Source: JAGQIB01 sp041393395
Lineage (GTDB): Bacteria > ARS69
Assembly (NCBI GenBank): GCA_041393395.1
Contig: JAWKKG010000009.1
Coordinates: 1 to 48,590 of the forward strand
Direction of reading: 5' to 3'
Length of the DNA stretch: 48,590 nt
Under the pieces are notes generated by a model. The model ran no database searches, had not been told where the DNA came from, and saw nothing but the letters and a program-made list of their open reading frames with translations. Shown here in pieces: positions 24,801-32,238 of this stretch; position 1 is the stretch's first letter; the number at the start of each line of letters is the position of its first letter. Position numbers and translations under genes: made by a program.

Positions 24801-25036
24801 AGATCGTCAACAAGGTGCAGTTCATGCGCAAGAAGGCCGGCTTCGCCGTCACCGACCGGATCGAGATCCGGCTCGGCGGCACCGAGCCGCTCGTGCGCGC
24901 CGTGGAGCGGTTCTCCGAGCTGATCCGGCAGGAGACGCAGGCGGTCCGGCTGGAGACGACGGACGGTCCGGGCGAGACCCGCGAGGAATGGAACCTGAAC
25001 GGCGAACCGGCCGTTCTCTCCCTCAAGAGGGTCTGA
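21878..25036 (+). CDS. ileS: Isoleucyl-tRNA synthetase
   Basis: 1052 residues from GTG 21878, overlapping the PNP stop. Class I signatures: GPPTANGKPGVHHVLARTVKD (HIGH-region variant V-H-H-V near residues 60-68) and DGRKMSKSLKN (KMSKS, about residue 603). Between them is the editing domain (WTTTPWTLPGNAAL, GTGLVHIAPAFGADD). FPADFICEGIDQTRGWFYSLH and MDVWFDSGAMPF are IleRS-typical. The C-terminal anticodon region (NWYVRRSRDRFW) has no obvious zinc-finger tail. The H-H form of the HIGH motif and the layout resemble the eukaryote-like IleRS2 subtype, which is often mupirocin-tolerant; this is inference. It charges tRNA-Ile in the cytoplasm. Confidence 0.97.
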   Translation: MTQETETLYPLDDVTASARDTEVALLDQWRKRDVFARTLAERAGAKPFVFFEGPPTANGKPGVHHVLARTVKDLVCRYWTMRGRYVDRRGGWDTHGLPVELEVEKQLGISNKREIEQRVGIEEFNKKCRESVFTYLEDWRRLTERIAYWVDMEREYVTLKNPYIESVWALVKRIHDQGLLYRGFKTVPYSTKSGTVLSDHELALGYREVEDPSVFVRFRAAEDPGLFYLVWTTTPWTLPGNAALAVHPDVTYVVARAGEERLILAKDLLGVLEGDVEVEREVRGRDLVGKRYEPLFPFWGDLSGERPNAYTVIAEEFVTTTDGTGLVHIAPAFGADDLEAGNRHGLPRLKHVDDEGNFTEIAGEFAGLWFKDADKPVSRDLKSRGLMYRQATYKHTYPFNWRGQDPLMYVAREAWYIRTTAVKDRLVELNREIRWVPGHVRDGRFGNWLENNVDWALSRERFWGTPLPVWVSDRDPEQWEVIGSVQQLSERAGRDLSDLDLHRPYVDEITWADGHGGTMRRVPEVMDVWFDSGAMPFAQWHWPFEHEAEQASQFPADFICEGIDQTRGWFYSLHAIATLVQNSVAYKSCLVTGLLMAEDGRKMSKSLKNTVDPWDAIDLGGADALRWFMTVTNNPAGAMRFSEDGVREVARKILDTLRNVYVFFARYANLDGWVAGSAAPALAERPTLDRWILSRLSALVESTTRDLADLEISRAGRAIEQFVIEDLSNWYVRRSRDRFWAAGLPDDKRAAYATLHEALETVARLMAPFTPFLSERIWLGLTGPLDGGDSVHLAGWPEANTAARDATLERRMEDVRRVVRLGRAGRNRANVKTRQPLGQVQIVPPAEAEPLDDQLAAIVLDELNVKGCLSLEPGAVVTELRAKPRFDVLGPRFGGAMKSVAAAIRELDTEAVATLERDGEVEVAVAGETHRIRRDEVQVEHDDPPGMVLEREVGWSVALDLAISDELRDEGFAREIVNKVQFMRKKAGFAVTDRIEIRLGGTEPLVRAVERFSELIRQETQAVRLETTDGPGETREEWNLNGEPAVLSLKRV

Positions 25037-25584
25037 TGGAAAACGGAGACCGTCCGGCCGGCCCGATCTTCTATCTCGTGGCCGCGCTGGTCCTGGTGAT
25101 CGACCAGATCACGAAGCAGTGGATCGTCCACACGATGATCCTCGGTCAGTCGATGGAGGTCGTGGGGACCTTCTTTCGCCTGACGTACGTGCTGAACGAC
25201 GCGGCGGCGTTCGGGCTGCAGCTCGGCGGCCGCTGGTCGTTCATCGTGGTCACGGTGGTGGTCTCGGCGTTCATCCTGTTCTACTACACGCGATCGGAGC
25301 GCACGCTCACCGCGCGCTGGGCCCTCGCGCTCATCCTGGGCGGTGCGCTCGGAAACCTCGCGGATCGCGTGCGGCTCGGCGAGGTCGTCGACTTCCTGCA
25401 CGTGTCCGTCGCGGGCTTCTCGTGGCCGATCTTCAACGTCGCGGACATCGGCGTCTCGGTCGGCGTGGGACTTCTCGCGATCCACCTGTTCCGGAAGGAG
25501 GGGCCCTCCGCCGAGGCGGACGGGTCCGAGCATGAGCTCTCCGCTCGTACTCACGATCCGGGAAACCAGGGCGACCCGGCTTGA
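25036..25584 (+). CDS. lspA: Lipoprotein signal peptidase
   Basis: 182 residues from ATG 25036 (TGATG with ileS). Four membrane segments, with the family blocks VIDQITKQWIV, LTYVLNDAAAFG, LGGALGNLADRVRLGEVVDF and PIFNVADIGVSVG. The catalytic aspartates are D119 and D137. It cleaves the signal peptide of prolipoproteins after lipidation, in the inner membrane. A substrate candidate in this window is the lipobox peroxidase at 4294-5583. As in many bacteria it follows ileS. The hydrophilic C-terminal tail (EADGSEHELSARTHD) extends 15-20 residues past the last membrane span and overlaps the next gene by 53 bp. Confidence 0.96.
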   Translation: MENGDRPAGPIFYLVAALVLVIDQITKQWIVHTMILGQSMEVVGTFFRLTYVLNDAAAFGLQLGGRWSFIVVTVVVSAFILFYYTRSERTLTARWALALILGGALGNLADRVRLGEVVDFLHVSVAGFSWPIFNVADIGVSVGVGLLAIHLFRKEGPSAEADGSEHELSARTHDPGNQGDPA

Positions 25585-26500
25585 CCGGGCGCTCGCGGCC
25601 GAGCTCGAGGGCCGCGAGTCCCGTTCCTCCGTGGCGCGCTGGATCCGAGAAGGTCGCGTTCTCGTCAACGGTCGTCCCGGGAAGCCGTCCACGGAGGTGA
25701 CGGCGGGCGACTCCATCGTGGTCGCTTGCCCCGAGGCCCCGGACGCGACCGATCTCCCGGCCGAGGATCTCCCGATCCGGGTCGAGTACGAGGACGACCG
25801 GCTCGCGATCATCGACAAGCCGGCCGGCATGGTCACGCACCCGGCCGGCCCGCTGCGCACGGGCACGCTCGTCAACGCGATCCTGCACCGGTTCCCCCGG
25901 CTCTCGTCGGTCGGGGGCGGGCTGCGGCCGGGCATCGTCCATCGCCTCGACAAGGGAACCACCGGCCTGCTCGTGGTGGCGAAGGACGACGAGACGCACC
26001 GTCGCCTGTCCCGCCAGCTCGCCGACCGCACGCTGCACCGGATCTACCAGGCCGTGGCCTGGGGGCGCGTGGAGCCGGAGCGGTTCACGATCGACGCACC
26101 GGTCGCGCGGCACCCCCGGGACCGCAAGCGGATGGGCGTGGTGGAAGGCGGCAAGGAAGCCCGGAGCCATGTGACCGTGGTGTTCGCGAGCGAACTCGCC
26201 TCGCACGTCCAGGTCGAGCTCGAGACCGGTCGGACGCACCAGATCCGAGTGCACCTGGCCCACCGGGGGCACCCGCTCGTGGCGGACCCGGGCTACGGGG
26301 GGCGCAAGCGGGCCCTCGTGGGGGTGGCGCCCTCGGTCCGGCGCGCGGCCGACGAGCTGCTCGCCCGGATCAGCCGCCCCGCGCTCCATGCGGGGGAGAT
26401 CCGCCTCGTGCACCCGTGGACGGGGCGGGAGATCGTGGGCCGGAGTCCGCTGCCGGCGGATCTCGCCGCCTGCCTCGAGGCGCTGCACGAACTCGGGTAG
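25532..26500 (+). CDS. RluA/RluD-family pseudouridine synthase
   Basis: 322 residues from ATG 25532, inside the lspA tail. Residues 1-75 form an S4 RNA-binding domain (RLDRALAAELEGRESRSSVARWIREGRVLVNG). The synthase core follows: IDKPAGMVTHPAG, then HRLDKGTTGLLVVAK with catalytic D140, and LETGRTHQIRVHLAHRGHPLVADPGYGG. The domain order and length match RluD/RluC-type enzymes that modify 23S rRNA. The exact uridine target cannot be told. It is the last gene of the coupled run from tdk. Its start could be slightly different because the ribosome site is weak. Confidence 0.93.
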   Translation: MSSPLVLTIRETRATRLDRALAAELEGRESRSSVARWIREGRVLVNGRPGKPSTEVTAGDSIVVACPEAPDATDLPAEDLPIRVEYEDDRLAIIDKPAGMVTHPAGPLRTGTLVNAILHRFPRLSSVGGGLRPGIVHRLDKGTTGLLVVAKDDETHRRLSRQLADRTLHRIYQAVAWGRVEPERFTIDAPVARHPRDRKRMGVVEGGKEARSHVTVVFASELASHVQVELETGRTHQIRVHLAHRGHPLVADPGYGGRKRALVGVAPSVRRAADELLARISRPALHAGEIRLVHPWTGREIVGRSPLPADLAACLEALHELG

Positions 26501-26555
26501 CGCGCCCTCGCCCGGGGGCCCCTCGTCCTCGAATCAGGCCGATCCGGAACGCCCC

Positions 26556-26585
26556 TTCGACGGGTCGCGTCGGATCCGCTAGTAT
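26556..26585 (+). promoter_or_regulatory. Probable promoter of the RsbW-like/SpoIIE operon
   Basis: TTCGAC (26556-26561) lies 18 bp before TAGTAT (26580-26585), a good -10. The TAGTAT element preceded by GGATCC also recurs at 31921, before the small membrane protein gene. The predicted start of transcription is about 26592, close to the first ATG (26609), which makes the downstream TTG start at 26633 more likely. Confidence 0.45.
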
Positions 26586-26608
26586 CGACGAAACGTCCGG
26601 TCCCGAGA

Positions 26609-27070
26609 ATGCGTCCTCAACGGGGGGAGCCCTTGGACGTCGGCCAGGAGATCTGCCTCAAGGTGCCGAGTCGGATCGAGATGCTCTCCGTGATCAATTC
26701 GGTCACCGAGGAGGTCGTCGATCAGATCGGGTTCGACGAGGAAGCCCGCAACGCCATCGCGATCTCCGTGGTGGAAGCGGGGACGAACGCGATCGAGCAC
26801 GGCAACCAGCAGGAGGCCATGCGACCGACGGAGATCTGTTTCCGGCGGGAGGCGGACCGGCTCATCATCCTGGTCCGGGATCAGGGGCAGGGTTTCGACC
26901 CGGACGCCGTTCGTGACCCGCTCGCGGCGGAGAACATGTTCGCGGCCCGGGGCCGGGGAGTCCACATCCTCCGGTCCTTCATGGACGAAGTGCAGTACGA
27001 GTTCGGGGCCGACGGAACGAGGTGCCGGCTGGTCAAGTTCCTCCCGCAGCACGCACAGCCGGCCCCGTAG
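26609..27070 (+). CDS. RsbW-like anti-sigma factor/serine kinase (GHKL ATPase domain)
   Basis: 153 residues from ATG 26609; TTG 26633, preceded by GGGGGGAG, is an alternative start and better placed for a ribosome. The ATPase boxes are clear: N-box EAGTNAIEHGN, G1 box RDQGQGFD, G2 box ARGRGVHIL. The fold is HATPase_c_2, as in RsbW, RsbT and SpoIIAB, which phosphorylate STAS-domain antagonists or hold sigma factors. The following gene encodes the matching SpoIIE-type phosphatase, so the pair forms the two enzymes of a partner-switching circuit. No STAS antagonist or sigma gene is adjacent; these partners must be elsewhere. Confidence 0.88.
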   Translation: MRPQRGEPLDVGQEICLKVPSRIEMLSVINSVTEEVVDQIGFDEEARNAIAISVVEAGTNAIEHGNQQEAMRPTEICFRREADRLIILVRDQGQGFDPDAVRDPLAAENMFAARGRGVHILRSFMDEVQYEFGADGTRCRLVKFLPQHAQPAP

Positions 27071-27103
27071 CCTCCGAGCCGCCGACCGGCTCCCGGAGCG
27101 ACC

Positions 27104-29425
27104 ATGAACTTCGAGCTCGTTCTCGCGACCGCGTACTTCACGTGCGGCGCGCTCATGGTCTTCCTGGGACTCGTGATCCTCCGCGAGAACCCGCGCCAGC
27201 GCGTGAACCTGTCCGTCGCCGGAATGCTCGTGTTCGGCGGGCTGGGTCCGATCCTGGGCGCGTTCCAGTACGTCGCGGCGCTCGGCACCACGTCGGCGGC
27301 GCCGTTCCAGGACGTGTTCGCCCGCTTCGCGTTCCTCTGGGAGTTCTTCTTCCCGGCCACGCTGCTGTTCGCGCTCGTGTTCCCGACCCAGAACTGGATC
27401 CTGCGCAAGTTCCGCGGCATCGACTGGCTGCTGTTCGCGCCGCACGTGGCCCACGTGATTCTCGTGGTCGTGGGCGGCGGCGGCGTGGCCCTGCCGTGGC
27501 CGACCTGGGCCGAGAAGCTGCCCGGCCCGTTCGGCGACGCCTCGGGCCTCATGCGCTACACGCTCGAGGTGCTGCTGCGCGCGCACGTCCGGTTCTTCTC
27601 CTTCGTGAACCTCGCGATGGCCGTGGCGAGCGTGGCGATCCTCATGCGGAGCGCGCGCACCACGCGCAATCCGAAGCTCCGGGCCCAGGTACGTACGATC
27701 CAGGGCGGCCTCGGATTCGCGCTCGTGTTCTATTCCGCGGGAGCGTTGCTGCCCGCCGTGTTCGGTCTGCCGATCGGACGGAACACCGCGCTGCCGCTGA
27801 TCACCGTGTCGCTGCTGATCGGCGCGACGTTCATCGTGGTCGCCATCGTGCGGCTCGGATTCCTGGACGTGCGCTTCATCGTGCGCCGCGGTCTCGTGTA
27901 CGGCCTCGCCTCCGGCGTCATCGTGGCCGCGTACCTGTTCGTGGGAAAGCAGATCGACCGGATGTCGGCCGGGCTCGTGGGCGAGCAGCTTCCCGTGTTC
28001 GAGACGACGTTCCTGGTGCTCAGCCTGTTCCTGCTCCAGCCCGTGCTCGCCGGCATCGAGCGGCTCGTGGATCGCGGTTACGCGCGCGATCGCTCCGATC
28101 TCCGCAACGCGCTCGCGCGGCTGTCGGAAGACGTCGCGTCGCGCCTGAGTCCGGACGAGATGGCGCGCACGCTCGCGAACTCGATCGCGCGCGAGATGGT
28201 GCTGCACATCGCGGCGGTCGCGGTGCGGGATCGCCGCACGGGCACGATCCGGATCGTGCAGTCGGCCGGCGGTCCCGAGACGGACGGGGAGGCGCGGACC
28301 TGGCTGCTCGGCAACGTCGTGTTCCACGCGCTGGAGGGGCGACGCGATCCGCTGTCGCCGGCGGAGCTCTCGGAGCTGCCGGAGAGCGCGGAAGATCGCG
28401 ACGAGGTGGCGGAGGCGATGACGGCGCTGCGCGTCCGGCACGTGATCCCGCTGCGCGGCGCACGCACGGACCCGGCGCACGACGACGAGGTCGTCGGCGT
28501 GATCTTTCTCGGCGAGAAGGTCACCGAGACCCGGATCCCGTTCGAGGAGATGTCGCTCGTGCTGCTGCTCGCGCGCCAGGTCGGGATCTCGCTCGAGAAC
28601 GCCGCGATGCACGAGGAACGCATGGCGAACCGCCTGCTCGAGGAGGAGGTCGCCACCGCGCGGCGCATCCAGGAGCAGCTTCTCCCCGAAACGCCGCCCG
28701 CGCTCACCGGCTGGCAGCTCCACGCGAGCAACCAGCCGAGCCGGTTCGTGGGCGGCGACTACCACGACTTCCTCGCGATGCCGGACGGCGAGGTCGGCAT
28801 CGCCATCGGCGACGTCTCCGGCAAGGGCGTCCCCGCCGCGCTGCTCATGTCGAACCTGCAGGCGTGCCTGCGCGGGCGCGTCCTCTCGCGCCAGTCGACC
28901 GAAGCGGTCGTGCAGGAGGTCAACAAGCAGATCTGTCGCACCACGGGCGCCGAGAGTTTCATCTCGTTCTTCCTCGGAGAGCTGCATCCGGAGACGGGGC
29001 GGCTCCGCTACACGAACGCCGGCCACAACGCGCCCGTCCTCGTGCGGCGCGACGGCTCGATCGAGCTGCTGGAAGACGGCGGGCTCCTGCTCGGGATCTT
29101 CCCCGAGGCGTCGTACGAGATGAGCACGGTGCAGCTCGAACCGGGCGATCTGCTGGCGCTCTACACGGACGGCGTGACGGAGGCGTCGAATCCGGCGGGC
29201 GACATGTTCGATGAGGTGCGCCTGCTGGAGACGCTGAAGCGGAATCGGGAGTCGGACGCGTCGGCGCTGCACCGCGCCGTCCTCGCGGAGGTCGAGCGCT
29301 TCCAGGAGGGGCGCCCGCCCGACGACGACCTCACGCTCATCCTCGTGAAGCGCGACGGCCATCTGCTCTCGATCGCGGAAGACGGCGCGCGCGACGGCAA
29401 CGGCGCGAACGGGGCGCCGGCTTGA
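27104..29425 (+). CDS. Membrane SpoIIE/RsbU-type PP2C phosphatase with sensory region
   Basis: 773 residues. Residues 1-275 contain several hydrophobic spans (for example YFTCGALMVFLGLVIL, FAFLWEFFFPATLLFALVFP, VIVAAYLFVG), a 7TM-like sensor. A GAF-like segment follows (about 330-490), then a short coiled linker (LLEEEVATARRIQEQLLPE), then the SpoIIE phosphatase domain: FVGGDYHDFLAMPDGEVGIAIGDVSGKGVPAALLMS, TNAGHNAP, LLLGIFPEASYEM and LLALYTDGVTEASN. Metal-binding Asp residues of the PP2C core (GGDY, GDVSGKG, YTDG) are present. It should dephosphorylate a STAS protein and so release a sigma factor or other target. The GGAGCGACC before the ATG is a good ribosome site. Confidence 0.9.
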   Translation: MNFELVLATAYFTCGALMVFLGLVILRENPRQRVNLSVAGMLVFGGLGPILGAFQYVAALGTTSAAPFQDVFARFAFLWEFFFPATLLFALVFPTQNWILRKFRGIDWLLFAPHVAHVILVVVGGGGVALPWPTWAEKLPGPFGDASGLMRYTLEVLLRAHVRFFSFVNLAMAVASVAILMRSARTTRNPKLRAQVRTIQGGLGFALVFYSAGALLPAVFGLPIGRNTALPLITVSLLIGATFIVVAIVRLGFLDVRFIVRRGLVYGLASGVIVAAYLFVGKQIDRMSAGLVGEQLPVFETTFLVLSLFLLQPVLAGIERLVDRGYARDRSDLRNALARLSEDVASRLSPDEMARTLANSIAREMVLHIAAVAVRDRRTGTIRIVQSAGGPETDGEARTWLLGNVVFHALEGRRDPLSPAELSELPESAEDRDEVAEAMTALRVRHVIPLRGARTDPAHDDEVVGVIFLGEKVTETRIPFEEMSLVLLLARQVGISLENAAMHEERMANRLLEEEVATARRIQEQLLPETPPALTGWQLHASNQPSRFVGGDYHDFLAMPDGEVGIAIGDVSGKGVPAALLMSNLQACLRGRVLSRQSTEAVVQEVNKQICRTTGAESFISFFLGELHPETGRLRYTNAGHNAPVLVRRDGSIELLEDGGLLLGIFPEASYEMSTVQLEPGDLLALYTDGVTEASNPAGDMFDEVRLLETLKRNRESDASALHRAVLAEVERFQEGRPPDDDLTLILVKRDGHLLSIAEDGARDGNGANGAPA

Positions 29426-29853
29426 GCGGGCGGGTGGTGGCGTTCGATCTCGGCGATCGGCGAATCGGGGTGGCGGTCTCCGATCCCACGCGTACGATCG
29501 CCCAGGGCCGCGAGACGATCCGCCGCGACGGCGCGACCTGGCCGTGGCGAAAGATCCTCGAGGTGATCGAGGAGACCGCGGCCACCCAGGTCGTCGTGGG
29601 CGATCCGCTCCACTTCGACGGCTCGACGAGCGAACGCTCGCGGACGGCGGGGGAGTTCGCGCAGGAGCTGCGAACGCGCACGGGATTGCCGGTGGATCTC
29701 GAGGACGAGCGCTGCACCTCGGTGGAGGCGGAGCGCATGCTCGCGAAGACGGGCCGCGGGAGACGTCGGCGCGATCGCGGCGACGTGGACCGCGCGGCCG
29801 CGATCCTCATCCTGCAGGACTGGCTCGACGCGCGCGACGGAGAGGCGACGTGA
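29422..29853 (+). CDS. ruvX: RuvX/YqgF-family pre-16S rRNA nuclease or Holliday junction resolvase-like protein
   Basis: 143 residues from TTG 29422, overlapping the previous stop (TTGA). VVAFDLGDRRIGVAVSDP is the RNase H-like first strand with the catalytic Asp. VVGDPLHFDGSTSERSR and VDLEDERCTSVEAERML give the second acidic strand (E in DER), and DRGDVDRAAAILILQDWL the last conserved D. The Asn of the common V-V-G-L-P-L-N motif is replaced (DPLHFDG). The protein acts in 16S rRNA maturation. It is followed by mltG, as in many genomes. Confidence 0.92.
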   Translation: MSGRVVAFDLGDRRIGVAVSDPTRTIAQGRETIRRDGATWPWRKILEVIEETAATQVVVGDPLHFDGSTSERSRTAGEFAQELRTRTGLPVDLEDERCTSVEAERMLAKTGRGRRRRDRGDVDRAAAILILQDWLDARDGEAT

Positions 29854-30869
29854 AGGGAATCGGAGTCTGGATCGCCGTGATCGCGGGCGCGGCGCTGGCC
29901 GCGTGGCTCGGCGCGCAGGCGCTGCTCGCGACACCGCCCGCGACGCCGGGCGAGGCGCCGGTGACGATCCGCGTGGCAAAGGGCGAGGGCCTTGCGCCGG
30001 TCGCGCGTCGGCTGGAGGCGGAGGGCCTCGTGGTCTCCGCACGACGTTTCCGTCTGCTCGCGCGTCTGACGGGACGGGACCGCGCGATCCGCGCCGGCAC
30101 CTACGAGTTCCTGCGCGGGCTCGATCCGCGGGAACTCCTGACCCGGCTCGAGGAAGGCAAGGTGCGCTTGCTCCGGCTCACGGTGCCGGAGGGGCGACGT
30201 CTCCTGGACATCGCGAAGGACGTGGAGTCCGCGCTCGGCGTTCCCGCGGAGGAAGTGATCGCGGCCGCCTCCGATCCCGCGCGCGTGACCGGGGTCGGTG
30301 CGCGCGGCGAGAGCCTGGAAGGCTACCTGTTTCCCGAGACGTACTTCTTCGAGGACGGCGTGTCGGCCGGCGACGTGGTGGACGCGCTGGTCGCGCGCTT
30401 CGAGGCGGAGTGGGGCGAGCTCGCCGGCCTGCCGCAGCCCGAAGGACTCGATCGCCACGACGTGGTCACGCTCGCGTCGATCGTGGAGGCCGAGACGCCG
30501 CTCGCGGACGAGAAGCCCCGCGTGGCCGCGGTGTATCTGAATCGCCTGCACCGCGGGATGCGGTTGCAGGCGGATCCCACGGTGCGCTACGGCATCGGCC
30601 GCTTCGACGGTCGCCTGTACTACAAGCACCTCGACATCGAGAGCGCGTACAACACCTATCAGAACCAGGGACTGCCGCCGGGGCCGATCGGGAGCCCGGG
30701 ACGCGCGGCCCTGCGCGCGGTGCTCGAGCCGCTCACGCCGTGCGACGACCTGTACTTCGTCGCCTCGGGGAACGGGGGCCACGTGTTCTCGCGCACGAAG
30801 GCGGAGCACGATCGTGCCGTGGCCGAGGCCCGGAAACGTCGCGACGCGGCGGCCCGCGACGCCGGCTGA
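29850..30869 (+). CDS. mltG: Endolytic murein transglycosylase MltG
   Basis: 339 residues from GTG 29850, overlapping the ruvX stop (GTGA). A single N-terminal membrane anchor (IGVWIAVIAGAALAAWLGAQALL), a LysM-like segment (AKGEGLAPVARRLEAEGLV), then the YceG domain: LEGYLFPETYFF, VTLASIVEAETPLADEKPRVAAVYLNRL with the catalytic Glu in VEAE, GMRLQADPTVRYG, AYNTYQNQGLPPGPIGSPG and LYFVASGNGGHVFSRT. It cleaves nascent peptidoglycan strands in the periplasm and sets their length. Standard length. Confidence 0.96.
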   Translation: MKGIGVWIAVIAGAALAAWLGAQALLATPPATPGEAPVTIRVAKGEGLAPVARRLEAEGLVVSARRFRLLARLTGRDRAIRAGTYEFLRGLDPRELLTRLEEGKVRLLRLTVPEGRRLLDIAKDVESALGVPAEEVIAAASDPARVTGVGARGESLEGYLFPETYFFEDGVSAGDVVDALVARFEAEWGELAGLPQPEGLDRHDVVTLASIVEAETPLADEKPRVAAVYLNRLHRGMRLQADPTVRYGIGRFDGRLYYKHLDIESAYNTYQNQGLPPGPIGSPGRAALRAVLEPLTPCDDLYFVASGNGGHVFSRTKAEHDRAVAEARKRRDAAARDAG

Positions 30870-30938
30870 CGGGGAGCGCCGTCGGGCTGGACCGCCGAGG
30901 TCGGATCCCGGTGGCCGGATGCCCGCGGCCGGGCCGAG

Positions 30939-30967
30939 TTGACCTCCCGGCGCCGGGTCCCTATCGT
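30939..30967 (+). promoter_or_regulatory. Promoter of larE
   Basis: TTGACC at 30939-30944, a 17-bp spacer, and TATCGT at 30962-30967. Transcription would start near 30974, followed by GGAGG (30986-30990) and the GTG start at 30996. This well-placed trio argues that the larE start is the GTG and not a codon further upstream. Confidence 0.65.
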
Positions 30968-30995
30968 TTCGAGAATCGCCGCACCGGAGGAACGC

Positions 30996-31838
30996 GTGGA
31001 AACGACGACGAAAGTGGACCGCCTGCTCACGATCCTCCGCGAGATGGACGGCGCGCTGGTGGCGTTCTCGGGCGGGGTGGACTCCGCGTTCGTCCTGCGG
31101 GCGGCGAAGGAGGCGCTCGGAGACCGCGTCTTCGCCGTCACCGCGCGCTCGCCGGCCGTGCCCGCCCGCGAGCTCGGAGAGGCCGAGGATCTCGCGGCCC
31201 GGATCGGGGTCCGCCACGAGATCGTGGACACGCAGGAGCTCTCGTCCGAGGGATACGTCGCGAACGGTCCCGATCGTTGCTACTGGTGCAAGGCCGAGCT
31301 CTTCGACCGACTCGAGCCGATCCGCGTGCGCGAGGGTCTCGGTTTCCTCATCGACGGCACGAACGCCGACGATCTCGGCGACCACCGTCCGGGCATGAAG
31401 GCGCGCCGCGAGCGCGGCATCCGCAGCCCGCTGGTGGAGGCCGAGCTCGGCAAGGCGGAGATCCGGGAGGCGTCGCGGGCGTGGGACCTGCCCACGGCGG
31501 ACAAGCCGGCGCTCGCGTGTCTGGCGTCGCGGCTGCCGTACGGCACGCCGGTCACCGTGGAGGCGCTCGCCCGGGTGGGGGCCGCCGAGGAGGCGGTCCG
31601 GGCGCTCGGATTCCGGCAGCTCCGGGTTCGGCACCACGGCGACCTCGCGCGGCTGGAGCTGGATCCGTCCGAGATCGATCGGGCGATGCAGCCGGAGATC
31701 CGCGAGGGGCTGTCGGCGGCGGTGCGCTCGGCCGGGTACCGGTGGGTGGCGCTGGACCTGGACGGGTACCGGACGGGAAGCCTGAACGAGATCCTTCCGG
31801 GCCCGAAGGGGTTGAAGACCTTCGGGAGCGGCGGCTAG
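30996..31838 (+). CDS. larE: LarE-family ATP-dependent sulfur transferase (PP-loop)
   Basis: 280 residues from GTG 30996. The PP-loop VAFSGGVDSAF is near the N-terminus; NGPDRCYWCKAELF, DGTNADDLGDHRPGMKA and ALACLASRLPYG follow. C175 in LACLAS corresponds to the sacrificial Cys of characterised LarE (C176 in the Lactobacillus enzyme). Such enzymes adenylate and thiolate a nicotinic-acid-derived cofactor to make the nickel-pincer nucleotide. larB and larC are not in the window, so the full pathway is not shown. Given the sulfur-relay operon at the other end, a wider sulfur role is possible but unsupported. Confidence 0.92.
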   Translation: METTTKVDRLLTILREMDGALVAFSGGVDSAFVLRAAKEALGDRVFAVTARSPAVPARELGEAEDLAARIGVRHEIVDTQELSSEGYVANGPDRCYWCKAELFDRLEPIRVREGLGFLIDGTNADDLGDHRPGMKARRERGIRSPLVEAELGKAEIREASRAWDLPTADKPALACLASRLPYGTPVTVEALARVGAAEEAVRALGFRQLRVRHHGDLARLELDPSEIDRAMQPEIREGLSAAVRSAGYRWVALDLDGYRTGSLNEILPGPKGLKTFGSGG

Positions 31839-31969
31839 CCCCGCGGCCGCGTCGCGCGCGCCCGCTCTCGCGACCGCGGCGGCAAGCGACTCGGAGGACG
31901 CCGGTCCGCCGGATCCCTGCTAGTATGCCCGCAACCGCAACCACTTTCGATTTCTCGACCGAGGGAACC

Positions 31970-32221
31970 GTGGCCAAGGCGAAGAAGACGTCGAAACCGG
32001 AATCCGGCTCCCGCGCGGCGCAGCCCGCGGCCGGCGCGATCTCCAGCGACCGCTCCGTCATCCGGATCCGGTGGGAGCGCCGGAACATCGTCACGCTCCT
32101 CGCGGGTCTCGCGGCCGTCGTGCTCGGCTACGTGCTTCTCTCCCAGGGAAGTGTCACCGCGGCGCCGATCCTGCTCGTGGGCGGGTACTGCGTGCTGATC
32201 CCGCTCGCGTTCATGATCTGA
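31970..32221 (+). CDS. Small two-span membrane protein (DUF3098-like)
   Basis: 83 residues from GTG 31970. A 15-residue-longer form from ATG 31925 is possible, but that ATG overlaps a TAGTAT -10-like box (31921-31926) and lacks a ribosome site, whereas GAGGGA precedes the GTG. The N-terminus is Lys-rich and polar (AKAKKTSKPESG). Two hydrophobic spans follow: NIVTLLAGLAAVVLGYVLLSQG and APILLVGGYCVLIPLAFMI. The pattern recalls DUF3098-type proteins of the FCB group. Function unknown. It is convergent with the FMN reductase gene. Confidence 0.7.
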   Translation: MAKAKKTSKPESGSRAAQPAAGAISSDRSVIRIRWERRNIVTLLAGLAAVVLGYVLLSQGSVTAAPILLVGGYCVLIPLAFMI

Positions 32222-32238
32222 TCACCGCTCGCGTTCGC

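Noticed and set aside
26579..29362. Minus-strand open frame of 927 codons opposite the RsbW-like and SpoIIE genes
   Set aside because: Shadow of two well-supported plus-strand genes; composition is biased to charged residues with no family motif.
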